Source: Letharia columbiana
Taxonomy: Eukaryota > Ascomycota > Lecanoromycetes > Lecanorales > Parmeliaceae
Length of the DNA: 64,000 nt
Direction of reading: 5' to 3'
Assembly: GCF_014066305.1 (NCBI RefSeq)
Contig: NW_023501070.1
Span: 1-64,000 of the forward strand
This document shows positions 36,398 to 47,950 of the stretch, in pieces (within the stretch, counting starts at the first letter, position 1; the number at the start of each line of letters is the position of its first letter). Made by a program: the position numbers and the translations under genes. The notes beneath the pieces were generated by a model. The model was given only the letters and a program-made list of their open reading frames with translations, had not been told where the DNA came from and ran no database searches.

Positions 36398-36890
36398 GCG
36401 CGCAGCTACTAAGATGTGCTAGAGGGGGCCTTTTTCATCTATCGAGGGTCATTTGATGGATTCCGACCTTACCTTTGGGTCACAATGAATCTTAACTATA
36501 TTGAACATGTACTCACTCTACCTGGGTTGTTTGGAAGGTCTTTCCAAATTCTGATCACAGTTTTGGGACCTTTCTCATTCTTCTCGCTTAGCAAATAGGC
36601 TTTCTCGCTTGGTGCGGCTGGGGTTTGGGTAAGCACTAACAAATTAACAATGTTTGGGGGCTGAGGAAATCCCTTGGGTTTCAGCTCTCAGCCCTGATCT
36701 AAGAATACCCACACCGGGAGGAATGGAATACTTATGCGAACTGCCTCCGCCATGATGTATGCGTAATGCGCTTAACGAGTTACATACCATATGTCAATCT
36801 TGGCATCTTTGATGCCTTCCAAGTTCTAGCAGGCTCAAACGGGAACTCGTCAAGAAACGCGTCTAGCGCCGTCAACGCGTCGAAGCGCTA
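36398..36890. other. Intergenic region between DUF3176 and ferroportin-like genes
   Basis: Spacer of about 490 bp serving as 3' UTR of one gene and promoter of the next. A 60-codon frame at 36,416-36,598 has no resemblance to known proteins. Confidence 0.5.
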
Positions 36891-38602
36891 ATGTTCCAAC
36901 TCGGGTCGAGCCAGGACTGGACCACATACAATCTACTCCTTTGTCATTTCCTATCGACATGGAATGCCAGGTCATATGAATTCGCTACTGTCCTTTTCAC
37001 CGCTGCTGCATTTCCCCAAGGTCTGAGTGCGGCTTCATGGATGTAAGCATTGACGAACTCCCAGCTTTGTGCATTCTTCTGACCGTGCCGATTAGCGGCA
37101 TCACAACCAGTCTTGCCATCATAGTCTTCGCCTCGTCCTTGGGTCGCTGGGTTGATCATGCGCCGTCGCGGCTTCGGACTCTCTTGACCACCGTCTCTGT
37201 CAATCGTGTTGTTGTGATCGCGGCCTGTGTCTGCTGGGCCATCATCATCACCAAGGACGTTCAAAAAGAAACTCCCACGTCAACTGATGCCGCCATTGGT
37301 ACCACTGACGCTCGACCATTGAAGCTGCACCAGTGGAAAGACGCCATCTTTCTCCTGATCCTCGCGCTGGGGATTCTGGAAAGATTGTCTCGACTAGCTA
37401 ACCTCATCTCCATCGAGCGTGACTGGGTCCCATCTATGGTCGCTGCCGGCACTACATACAAGCAGCAAGCGCCTTACGATCTTTCGCGTCTCAACGCGGT
37501 TATGAGCCGCATAGATCTCATATGCAAGCTTGGCTCTCCAATAGCGATCTCGGCCTTCATGTCTGCCACGAACTCGCCTCGGCTAGGAGCTGTTCTGCTA
37601 ATTGGCCTCAACTTCCTGACTTGGCCATTCGAATACTGGACGGCAAGACTGGTCTGGCAGGGCAACGAGCAGCTGCGACAAGAAAAAGTGGTCGATGGGT
37701 CTGGAGTCAAAGAGTGCGCAATTAGCGGACGCAACGATGGCGCTGGCTTTACCTTGCACAACCTCCTCGATGCCCTCAAGGCTACATCAGGCTGGATTGT
37801 CCAGTACGGACGCAGTCTGCAGCAGTACTTCGGGACGGAAGTCTGGATGCCGTCGCTGGCCATGTCGAGTCTGCACTTCTCGGTCCTGACCTTCTCATCC
37901 ACCCTCATCGTCTTCCTCGTCAACTCCGGCTTCTCCATGACGCTCATCACATGGGCCGAGGTCCTGAGCGCCGCATTCGAACTGAGCAGTACCTTCCTTT
38001 TCCCCTGGGCCGTGCGCCTTCTTGGCAACAACGAGCGCACCGCATACCAGCCCCTCTCGGACGGCGAGACCACGAGCACGCCCAACACCCCTCTACCCTC
38101 CACTTTCTCCGTGCACGAGGCCATCCAAACCCACGACTCGAACTCCACCTCACAGAGCCAAACCGCCGGCGTCTCGCGCCTCGGTCTCCTATCCATCACC
38201 CTCACCCTCCTCACCCTCATCCCCTCCGTCCCCGCCATCTGGCGCATCTCCACCACCTGGCCCACCACCCCCAACTCACCCACCGCCTGGCAAACCCACA
38301 CCGCCACCGCCCTCCTCATCATCATCTCCGTCTCCGCCTCCCGCCTCGGTCGCTTCACGGGCAGTCTGTGCGCGCAGCAACTGGCGCAGAGCTGCGTGGG
38401 GCCGGCGTCGCGGTCCACGTTCGCGGGCACGGAAGCGAGTCTGGCGTCGACGTTCGGTCTGGCGCATTATGCGGCCACGGTGGTTTGGAGCTCGCGTGAG
38501 GAGTTCCGGTGGGTTGCGCTGAGTAGTGTTCTGGTTGTGGCGGGCGGGGCGGGGTTGTACGCGTTTTGGCTGATGGGTCGGGGGAGGTTGTTGGGACGAT
38601 GA
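36891..38602 (+). CDS. Ferroportin-like (SLC40 family) metal transporter
   Basis: Two exons, 36,891-37,042 and 37,096-38,602, join to 552 residues. The 53-bp intron (GTAAGC to TTAG) joins AASWI to GITTSLA. The N-terminal segment TTYNLLLCHFLSTWNARSYEF, with the pattern LCHFLSTWN/R, the following FASSLGRWVDH, and the central SRLANLISIERDWVP with LSRLNAVMSRIDLICKL are characteristic of ferroportins (major-facilitator fold iron exporters). About ten or more hydrophobic segments are spread over the length. A hydrophilic loop rich in Ser/Thr (about 325-375) separates the halves. The start was fixed by an in-frame TAG ten codons upstream. The GC-rich 3' half produces several long shadow frames. Iron efflux in fungi by this family is poorly studied. 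Confidence 0.88.
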
Positions 38603-40810
38603 CGGGGGTGGGTGGGCTGGTTGTGAGATAGATACCCTTATCTGTGAATATCTGTTCTTATAGTGTGTCAGAATGATGACAATTTTCAAGCGTCAGCTTG
38701 GCATTAATCATAGTAATTCTTCTGCGAATGCATTTGCGAAATGATGAAGATCGAGCACCTAAACCGTCGACGAATGCAATGTTCTTGAGCCGACGTCGCA
38801 ATGTTATCCAAATGTTTGCACTCTTGCAAGAACCATCCAAAAGAGGCCCCCTCGCCCGAACAAGTTCGCCAACAAAGGAAAAGAGTCGCGCGCATCACAT
38901 TTATTATGCCGTGCCTTTAGCCCCATCTCTCGATATACAACCAGCAATCAATAGATTTCTCCTTGTCCCTTCTGCCATCTCCACCATCACAACGGTTTCC
39001 GCCAGGATAGGCTGCCCATACACGACGCTGGAAATTTGCGAGGAGAGGACTCCTGATTGACTGATCTACGGCAGCCTGTCTACACGAACAATACACGCAG
39101 ATTTAAGCGCCGTATGCACTTTAATATCGAGAGGCGAGACTGTTAACCCTGGATGGGTGAGCAGCGCGGTCCGGTTCTTCGCAGCAAAATTTGGCATCCA
39201 TTGTTACTACGCCAAAAGCGAGACAAACGGGTTTCGTTAGCAGTCAGGCCATCAAACGTGGGGAAATTCGCGCCAGCATATACTATTCATACTATATCAG
39301 CTCGGATCCGGGAGGCCGAACACGAGCAACACCCCCATACGCGCTGGCTGTTCGGATGGGTGGTCAAGTGTGCAATAAGTTGCGATTCTTGTTCCTGTAG
39401 ACTGCTCCGCCGCCCCAAGAAATTATGAACAAGGAAGACCACTTTTTTTGGCGGAGTGCCAGTTTCTCATCGTTGCTCTACGATCAAGTGGTTTACATTT
39501 CGTTGAGGATAAAGCCGAGATCAATCTCTCTATTTGCGGTCTGGTTTACAAAACAAAAGCAGTTGAACGACACAAACCCGGCTCCTCGTCCTCAAGATCG
39601 AGCAGGGACTCAGCTCTTCACTCCCTTCCGGTACTCACTTTGTGTGAACCCCGCTCGTGACCTAGATATGGAAGCCATAGGCACCACAAACGTCGCGCTT
39701 ACTGGTGGGTTTGATCCGGAAGAAGTAATTGCAACTTGTATGGATGCGCAGACGCTAGGTCCACGGTGGTGGATATGTAGTACACAGTGATGAAAATTGA
39801 ACATGCTAGAGCCGGGCAGTCAATGCGCGAATTGTCGTGGAAGGTTTCCGACACCGCTGCGGAAGATGCTGCGGACGGCTTGGGGTTCATGTTCGCAGAT
39901 GGCAAACGATGTACGAAAGCTTCCGGGAGAGAATTCGGTCGTATCGCGGGTGAAGACTTAACCAAAACGGTAAAGCGAGGGGTAGGTGAGCCGTAGGCTG
40001 TTATTGTCTTTCAAGTCTACTGGATCAGGGACAATCTTGCTGAGCCCGACGGGTAACGAAGTGAGACTACGCGGCGTGTTGTTCGTGTCTTGGAGGATAT
40101 GAGATGAATGAGCGGACGATTATTCTCGCCATACTGGTGTTATCAACAAGAAGGAGTGGGACTGTGTGACGCCGAGGCTGTATTATTTCGAGTATAGTAT
40201 GTGAGGGATGGGACGACGAAGCATGGTGGAGTATTGCTGAAAAGCACGCGGATTTACGAGTATTTTGACCCGGAGCAGCTTGTTAACCAAGAGTTCTTCA
40301 TATCCCCTTCTATATGAATCAAGGAGACCGGGCTTGGTGGACCGCATAGCTTGATATTGGGCTGGTCGGATTATTGTACGCTTTGTATGCCTTATCTGGT
40401 CGATGTGTGCGGTGCAGTGGTCGACGGTATATGCAGAGCGCTTCGTGACGCTTACAAAGCCGCCGTTGGCGCTGCGGGGTCAGACGGCTGGCTTGGCTAG
40501 GCTTCGCATGTTGATAAGAGCATCATCAAGTATTTGAAGTTGAGAGGGTATCTTCTACTCAGGTTTCATTCCCGGGGGGTGCTTCCCTCGGGCAGGACCA
40601 ACAAAGGTCGGCACGCCAAGCATTGAACAGCGCTAGTGATAGCCCTAGCCCTATTTTCGGAAGACGACCCCATCATATCTAAAAGTAGGCAATCTTTAGG
40701 TGGGCCGTTACCCGAGCGCTTGGCGCATAGGCGGGACCAAGTTACCTTACTTTAGTCTTGAGATCATCACCTTATTGACTGGCGCACTCGTGTATCATAA
40801 GACAAGCAAA
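38603..40810. other. Intergenic region with decayed coding traces
   Basis: No intact gene is supported. Around 40,225-40,500 one plus-strand frame stays sensible through two stops (STRIYEYFDPEQLVNQEFF, then GPHSLILGWSDYCTLCM), which suggests a dead gene of unknown family. A 41-codon frame starting at 39,669 (MEAIGTTNVALTGGFDPEEV) may be its or another gene's 5' exon. The other frames here are short and overlapping. Confidence 0.4.
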
Positions 40811-41956
40811 ATGCCCACACGCATGCTCCCAATCTGCACCGCTTGTGGCTCCCAGTTTGACGCTGAAGCCTTATCACCGCCGGAACACTGCAAAATCTGC
40901 GATGTGAGCATACTGAGGAAGAGAAGAAGAAAGGACACGATGCTTCTTCCTGCCGACGACTTACATTGAGCGCAGGATCCGCGCCAATTTGTCCCACCGT
41001 CCGGGCAATCTTGGACCACACTGAGTGCGCTCAAGGAAAACCACGAGAACAAATGGCAACAGGATTCCGTCGATGCTCGGGTATGGTCCATTTGGACAGA
41101 GCCGAAGGTGTGTCACGATTTATGGTATGACATGGGCAAGCAGGTAGTTGACTGCGTTTGAAAGTTCGCAATTGGCCAACGATGCTTTTTGCTCGAGACA
41201 GAAGCCGGGAATGTACTCTGGGATATGATCACCCTTCTCGATGATGAGACCATCGAATTCGTCTGCTCTTCCCCTCCATTCCGTTGCGAGCAGCAAGGGC
41301 TAAGCATTATTAGATCAACGCCAAAGGCGGCATAAAAGCCATCGTGATCTCTCATCCACATTATTACACCACATACGTAGATTGGGCACAAGCTTTCAAC
41401 TGTCCCGTCTACGTATCGAAGGATGACCAGGAATGGCTCTGTCAGAAGCCTCCGACGCCGCAAACGCTGCGACTGATCGATGGTCCAGCCGCTGCCGGCG
41501 AAAAAGTGCTGGCTGGGGTGACCGCCATCAAGACTGGTGGACATTTCCCAGGCAGCTTAGTCCTGCATTGGGGGAGGAAGCTGTTCATCGCTGATACTAT
41601 TGTAACGGTCCCTGTAAGCACCACCCCCTCTGAGCTTCTGCCTTGTCTTGTTAGTCTTGTAAGGTGCCTCCCGTTAATTACATACGGAGTCTGCATATAC
41701 GCCCCATCCGCGTCCGCCAGGTCAGACCAGCTACTCTTTCCAATGGTCGGTCCCGAACATGATCCCTCTACCACCATCCGAGATACTGAAGATCTGGCGG
41801 GCCATTGAGCATTTCGAATTCGATACGACACATGGAGCGTTCGGCGGCATGGATGTAAGAGACAAGTATTTGAAGAAGAGATTGCTGGAAAGCATGAAGA
41901 TCCAGACACGAGGCGAAGGGTGGGAGCAGCATGAGATTTTGGGTCAAGTGATCTGA
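40811..41956 (+). CDS. Metallo-beta-lactamase-fold hydrolase with N-terminal Cys4 motif
   Basis: Five exons, 40,811-40,903, 40,976-41,107, 41,165-41,260, 41,314-41,613 and 41,690-41,956, join to 295 residues; all introns are phase 0. The N-terminus has two CxxC pairs (CTAC at 9-12 and CKIC at 28-31), a zinc-ribbon-like arrangement, followed by DPRQFVPPSGQSW. The fold core shows GQRCFLLETEAGNVLWD, then AIVISHPHYYTTYVDWA (His 121 and 123 of the usual HxHxDH, with Tyr-Tyr where xD would be), GGHFPGSLVLHW (third His), LFIADTI (metal-bridging Asp) and THGAFGG (last His). Some metal ligands are thus present and one is replaced. I recall fungal and bacterial relatives with the HPHYYTT form; substrate unknown. 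Confidence 0.87.
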
Positions 41957-43662
41957 GATAGTGGCAACCTTTGTTTTTCCATATCTGCTCAAGGTTTATG
42001 GCGTGACGTAATTTCAGAAACCCCCCCCTCTATACTTCCATCCCATTCTTAGCTATTGCCTTGACCATAGCAGCCAATCTTATTTCGACACCGCACCTTC
42101 AGCAATGGCCAACGCAGCGCAACGATCTCGCACCACTCCTACTCACTTGCTTGTGACAGAGTCAATCCTCCTCACAGACAGCGACTACCATGCTTAAAAG
42201 CAGTTGCGCTTCAAGGACTGATAGGCGCAAGACAAAAGAGAGAGTTCGTAAGCGGGCAGAGTGGCAATTCCGTAGCCCATATCGGAGAACCAGAAGCTGC
42301 TCGCAGACTCATCAAGTCTCTCAAATAGGTAAGCTTGGTCGAACTAGTGAGCGTACTCAAACTCATAGTCAAACCTCGTTTCGTTCCAGAAGGAGAACCA
42401 ATTCTTCCTTTAAGCCACATACGAGGAAAGAAGGGTGTAAGATTTGTGGGAATTCTGCCCTTATGGATAGGGTTCATCATCTTCGTCTAGGCGCACGTTC
42501 GTGACAGATTTGCTCCGGCGCATCTTGGTTTTCAAGCTTGAATATTGATACAATAGCCTACGTCTGGATGGGGATATAGCGAATTCGGCTACCGCTTATT
42601 TAAGTCTTCGCTGCCGTCAGTTCGTCGTGCCTATCCCGAACGGCAGCAAACGATGTTACCAGAATATCAAAACACGCGACTGTTCTCATACACAAGCCAG
42701 CATCGAACTGCCATGTCCAGACGAAGAATAAATTTCCTCGGAAATATCTAGGTTACGAGTACAGTCTACAACATAAGGGATTCAGTGAACGTCTGCGGGA
42801 CCGAATCAGCTTCTGAGTTGTGAATCAGATGGTTCCTCGGTGGCTATTAGGAATCTCTATACTTCGCGATACAGCAGGTAAGCCTTGTGCGTTCTTGAAC
42901 CTTTTCTTCTCAAGTACCGCGCATGAGCAGAGGTTGCAAGATTCCGGCGTCTTTAACCTTGCAGTGGCTATCCGTGGCTTTTGCTTGGCGTATGGCGTTA
43001 CGCTGCCCTTCTGCGCTATCGCCATATCATCGCGCATATAGTTTATGGCTGCGAGTTTCCACAGGTCCTAGCCATGGCACTTTTACCAATCTGACCTAGC
43101 CTACATTATGCACAGGTTTTACCTTTAGGCTCCGGAGTCATTGATGCGGCGAGAATGCCGAGGAAGCTTTCGACCAATTGCGAGGCTTCCACAAATGTAA
43201 GCTGGACCCACGATTCCTTCTACAGGCGCCGTCAGAGCGATCTGGACTTGCAACACACCATCCCGGGGCTTGTACATGGAGGCCGAGAATTACACGTAGC
43301 TTTCGACAACTATGTCTGACCTCGGCGGAGGCATGGAAACTCAAGAATGTCTCTTGGCGGGTCAGTTTACATAAGAGTCGGCGTCCCCATTGTCGACGTT
43401 TGAAACATCAACAATCTTTACAATCTTTTCATCCCACTAACTCACAGTCTTTTGTTTTTTCTTGAACGTCTTTGGCAACCCAACATTCTTTAGGGACCAA
43501 TCAGATCATCAAAAATCAACACAATCATTAGCTACATACAGCAACATCATCATCATCACGAGTAATCTACAATAGTACTCATCATCTTCTACCTTCCGAG
43601 ACTCCACCCAACCCTAAACTCAGCAAATCCATCGCATATCTCAAAGCCCAACCTCATCCACC
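41957..43662. other. Intergenic region
   Basis: No intact gene. A plus-strand reading between about 42,205 and 42,490 holds sense for two pieces separated by a stop (GNSVAHIGEPEAARRLIKSL, then LVELVSVLKLIVKPRFVPEG) and may be a gene relic of unknown family. The last 170 bases before 43,663 are CA/TC-rich with little G, as in fungal 5' UTRs. Confidence 0.45.
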
Positions 43663-43914
43663 ATGCAGTTCCAAACAATCCTCTGCCTTCTCGCGGCCAC
43701 CGCCACCCCCATGCTCGCCACCCCTCTCTCCCTCGAATTCAACTCCCTCCAAACCCGCAGCATCCAATCCGAAAGCTGCCAGCACATGGGCGTCGCCATC
43801 GCCGCGGTCCTGGACCGACTCGACGACGACTGCGACGCCAAGTGCAAGACGGAATCCAACAAGGCGCTCGAGGCCTTGATGTCCGTGCAGAAGGAGTTCC
43901 CCTGCGCGTTATAA
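43663..43914 (+). CDS. Small secreted cysteine-containing protein (effector-like)
   Basis: Intronless, 83 residues, start context CCACCATGC. Residues 1-20 (MQFQTILCLLAATATPMLAT) form a clear signal peptide with likely cleavage after Ala19 or Thr20. The mature part of about 63 residues has four Cys (SESC, DDDC, AKC and FPC), enough for two disulfides, and an amphipathic Asp/Lys/Glu-rich helix (LDRLDDDCDAKCKTESNKAL). No family is recognised. Size, secretion signal, even Cys number and location about 2 kb from a RIP block are features of fungal effector candidates; a role in host interaction is inference only. The strong C-ending codon use suggests a real expressed gene. Confidence 0.8.
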   Translation: MQFQTILCLLAATATPMLATPLSLEFNSLQTRSIQSESCQHMGVAIAAVLDRLDDDCDAKCKTESNKALEALMSVQKEFPCAL

Positions 43915-45633
43915 ATGGGTTAGGACACGTTGCTCTTGTTCAAAAGCTACTGCAGGCTCAATGGTTGGGTGACGTTGAGAACATCCCTGTCTTGGTTGAT
44001 CCGGGCAGGGAAGAGGGATTGAGATTGGAGACCTGGTGCTGCTTGAGGCGATTCCGTGAAGAAGAATGGCCAGCGGCATGCATTGGTACCTTGAAGGCGC
44101 GCGAAGCTCTGAGAGCCAAAACGTTCTCCGGCGTTGCGACAAAGCCGAGTTCAGGCCGAGGATCCACAGGTGGCGGGCAATGTCAGGCTCTGTATAGAAA
44201 GCGTGCAATTCAGTTTAAGCATTTTCGTCATTGGATTTCTGTCTTTAGATCAAATGGACGCCTTTCAACAAGGCGCTTTTACAAGCCATCAAGCAACCCT
44301 CCTTGTCTTTATCGTTTGTAAAGTCGTATCGAAGCACTTGCGAATATGTATTGCCTGCGGACTAGTGCGTTGTCTTTGGCACACAGTCGAATACGGCATG
44401 AGCCTTGCGAGATCCGCTTTTTGAATGCGTATCTGCAACGTCGGGTAGACCTTCTGATCACTCATGGGTTGCTCAAGCAAGATAAAACCTCGACCCAGAC
44501 GACACCTCTCCTTATCACGCAATCGGTACATTCGCAGAAATCTAAAGCAATCCGTCTTCAAACCACCGAGTCAATCTGACTTCCGTAAGCTTTCATACCA
44601 ACGCAGGCCAAGTCCGTTCTCATCTTAGTGTACAATCACATTTCGCGAAAACTTGGATAGCATCACGACAAGATGCAAGATTTTTCCATCGCTGGAGGTG
44701 AGGTTGCTAGCGTTAGTGTAGTAGAGCTGGTTCTTGTAATGTCAATAGCTTTTCTGCTCTATACTGTACCGCTGCACCACGTCGATAAATAGGCTAAGCA
44801 ATACTGAGGTCTTGAGGTGGCATGTCAATGTTTCGCTCCATAATTCAGTTGTGCGTGCGAAAATACGGCAAATTTGGAGGTCGCAAAGGTAAACGCGCAA
44901 CTCGTAAATCGTAGTTCTGCTGCAATGCAACAAACCGCCCATCTAGCAATATCATTCCGGGGGCTCTCCGGGTCTCCCTGCGGAAGGTGCAGTCCTTGCG
45001 AGCTCGACTGTCTTTCTTCCGAGGGACTTAGCGACGAGTGGGAACAACAACCTTCCCGCCAAATGCCAGCAGAATGATCTTGGCAACATCGAAAACCACT
45101 TGGGGCGAGCACCTTAATGAGTGTATGTAAAGGTTATATATTTCCTTTTTGTGAAGCCGCCTATGCTTGCCCCGCCTTCATTCCGTAACAGCATTCAGTG
45201 CTGCTGACTCGAAACTTGTTCAGCGACAAAAATGAGCGGTTCAAAAAATAGATGTTGACTCAATGGCGACGGACGATGCACAATGAGCCCGTGGTTTCCT
45301 AGTCCTTCAACTGTCTTCGCTGTAGCTAATACCTGCCCACGGGTATCTTTTCATGATAGCAATTTACGATCTTCTCCAAAGAATCTGAGACACTGAAAAT
45401 CCCATCATGTAGCCTACCGGATGCAGATGGCAATGTTAGAATCGATGGTCGTCGATCGACCCATACCCATCTGTATAGGGCGCGGTACAAGTGAAGATGC
45501 CAAGCTTTGTAATCCGTTTTGCCAAAGATAATTTTCCTGTCACTCCTGAAAGAACGCTGACCGAGAGTTTTTCTGCAATCAAGATTCGCTACCCGGTTTC
45601 TAAGCATTGTTGAAAGATTGTTGAGGTGTTGTA
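43915..45633. other. Intergenic region at the right island edge
   Basis: No gene is supported. Overlapping frames on both strands around 43,909-44,561 and 44,742-45,112 do not resemble proteins. Confidence 0.5.
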
Positions 45634-45635
45634 TG

Positions 45636-45702
45636 CTAGAAATAAGAAGCACCGCAACACCACTGTACCAGCGCCATTGGGAATCGAACCTAATACGAAC
45701 TA
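45636..45702 (-). repeat. Clean copy of a tRNA-like (B-box) repeat
   Basis: On the minus strand this reads TTTAGTTCGTATTAGGTTCG and onward; GGTTCGATTCC fits a pol III B box and a tRNA T-loop with a near-complete stem (TTAGG/CCCAA). The 67 bases align without gaps to 45,921-45,987 on the plus strand, where every difference is C-to-T or G-to-A. It is probably the 3' half of a tRNA-derived element (SINE) or of a tRNA gene. The 5' half falls in the homopolymer-rich stretch to its right and cannot be read. Confidence 0.65.
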
Positions 45703-45703
45703 A

Positions 45704-45790
45704 AAACCCCCACAACAACCCCCAAACCAAAAAAAGCCCCCCCCCCACAAAAAAAAAAAAAAAAAAATTCACTTCACAAAAAAAAAAATC
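45704..45790. other. Homopolymer-rich stretch at the RIP-block boundary
   Basis: Long C and A runs with few other bases sit exactly between the clean repeat and its RIPed copies. This is probably consensus error in a hard-to-read junction, so the junction structure here should not be trusted. Confidence 0.65.
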
Positions 45791-45792
45791 CC

Positions 45793-46059
45793 ATAAAATT
45801 CGAATCTAAGCTCTCGCTAATATCGCTTAACGAAACTTTAAAATCTATAGCTAATAGCGCTATTAGAAATAAAAAGTATCGTAATATTATTATACTAGCG
45901 TTATTATATAGTTAAAGATATTTAATTCGTATTAGATTCGATTTCTAATAGCGCTAGTATAATAATATTACGATACTTTTTATTTCTAATAGCGCTATTA
46001 GCTATAGATTTTAAAGTTTCGTTAAGCGATATTAGCGAGAGCTTAGATTCGAATTTTAT
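45793..46059. repeat. Perfect 108-bp inverted repeat with 51-bp loop
   Basis: Arm 45,793-45,900 is the exact reverse complement of 45,952-46,059; beyond the inner ends one transition and then real divergence appear. The loop and right arm contain the RIPed tRNA-like repeat (45,921-45,987). Exact identity is unexpected for two arms exposed to independent mutation. Confidence 0.88.
45903..45964 (+). repeat. 62-bp direct repeat, first copy
   Basis: attatatagttaaagatatt and onward, repeated at 46,132-46,193 with one G/A difference (tagcgctag versus taacgctag). Both contain the RIPed B-box word gattcgattt. Confidence 0.85.
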
Positions 46060-46131
46060 ACGACGTATTAATTTATAAAGCGAAATATTTCTCGTTAGTT
46101 ATAGTTCGAGAGTAAATATCTATTAATTATA

Positions 46132-46193
46132 ATTATATAGTTAAAGATATTTAATTCGTATTAGATTCGATTTCTAATAACGCTAGTATAATA
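46132..46193 (+). repeat. 62-bp direct repeat, second copy
   Basis: Second copy of the 45,903 repeat, 229 bp downstream. It is part of the same tRNA-like repeat family, and diverges after agtataata. Confidence 0.85.
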
Positions 46194-46285
46194 GAGGCTA
46201 TTAAAGTTACTTCTACTATTATAAATAGTAACTATTTAATTTCATTTACTACCCGTTAGCTCTATAAATAGTAGATAGTAAATTT

Positions 46286-46370
46286 TTTTAAAGTAGTAGA
46301 TTCGAACCTACTATTTCACTTAATAGTTACTATTACGTCTTAAAAAATACGCTCTAACGTAGTATTATAT
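46286..46370 (-). other. Possible tRNA-derived remnant
   Basis: On the minus strand the word TAGTAGGTTCGAATCTACTA forms a perfect T-arm (five-base stem around TTCGAAT), preceded about 55 bases upstream by an A-box-like TTAGAGCG. The anticodon arm cannot be assigned after RIP. A decayed tRNA or SINE head is possible. Confidence 0.35.
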
Positions 46371-47950
46371 ATATATTTCGCGCTATCGTTAAGTTCTTTC
46401 TTCTATTAAATTCTTTCTCTCTATCGCTATAACTAGAAAGAAGTTTAAACGCGCTCTTATAAACGCCTATATTAAGTATCTAATTAATAAGAAGATTATT
46501 AATACTCTAGATAATAGTAATTCTAGTTTCTCTAACTCGAAAGAAGATCTTATTATATAAATCTTACTAAAAGTAACTAGTAAATATAACTTAAATTCTC
46601 GTCGGCTAATAGCTAAAACTTTAATTAATCTAGAAATCTATATAAATTAAAAGAAGGATTAGTCGAATCTCTTTCGATAGTACGCTCGTATAGATTCTTA
46701 GATATTTAATCGATTAATAGAGTAATTAAAGCTAATAGCGGTCTTTTATAATAACTCTAAACGAAGATCGAAGTAGATATCTATAGACCGGCAGATACTT
46801 ATCGCGCTTAAAAGATTTAAAATATATAAAAATAGAGCGTCTATATAGCGAGTAGCTATATAAGCTAAGATAAGCTATAGAATCGTAAATATTATTACTC
46901 GTCGAGTAATTATAGTTATTCTCTTTAGCGATCTATAACGAAGTTATATACGCTAACTAGAATAAGAATTAAAAAGAGAGTATACGAAGAATTAGATATA
47001 TAAATAGTTAGATAAAGAAGTATAGCGAGAAGACTAATATATAATAGATGGAACTCTTATATCTCTTTATTAGAAGCTCTATTAATACGGCGATATATAA
47101 TTTAATCGAAAAAGTAATTACTTTATAAATATTTAAATTATTAATACTTTTAATCTTAAGATTATTAATTATATATTAAGCTTTATAGAAAATTATTATA
47201 ATATATACTATATCTATAAATCTAAAAAGTGAATTTTCATACGATTTTCGTCGAGTTCGTATTATAAGTATGATTTAATCTATTAAGTAGACTTTATTTA
47301 TATTTAACTCTTTTCGCTAATTTAATAATTAAATATAATAAACTTCGTATTTAATAAGTTAAGATAATATTTATTCGAGTTAACTAGATTTTAAAGCGAC
47401 TATAAACTATTAATTTAATAGTATATATTGAAAATTTAAGAAACTATACGTAAGATAGATTTTCTAGATTATTTAAGATAAATAATATTACTAGTAATAA
47501 TAATATCTATTAAAAATTTAATTCGACTAATTAAATATATATTAAGAAGATTTTCGAGATTATTAGAGTTAGATAGTATTATCGATTATAATAATATTTA
47601 TAAAAATTCTAGATTAACTAATCTCGCTAATAATATTAATATTTATAGCGTATTCGAATTAGATAATATCGTCGATTATAATAATATCTCTAAAGTATTT
47701 AATTTAAATCGAACTCGACACCCCTAGACATCTAATAAAAATTATCGATTTAAGATTTATCGCGATATCTTATTATAATATTAATTACTGGCCGGAAAGG
47801 TATGGTATATCCCATGGGATATTCCATATCAAGTGATACCATACCATACCCGGGTATGGTGTGGGCAGGGTCGGATACCATACCATTTTTCTGGTATGGG
47901 TTCGGGATCTTGGCGGGATATCCCACGGTATCATGGCTACCACTATCATC

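Noticed and set aside
37474..38522. Long frames on both strands within the ferroportin-like gene
   Set aside because: GC-rich shadow frames of a gene with conserved membrane-protein sequence in the plus frame; compositions are Arg/Pro/Ser-biased.
44742..45112. Cys-rich minus-strand frame as a second secreted protein
   Set aside because: No signal peptide at its start, and it overlaps an equally open plus-strand frame.
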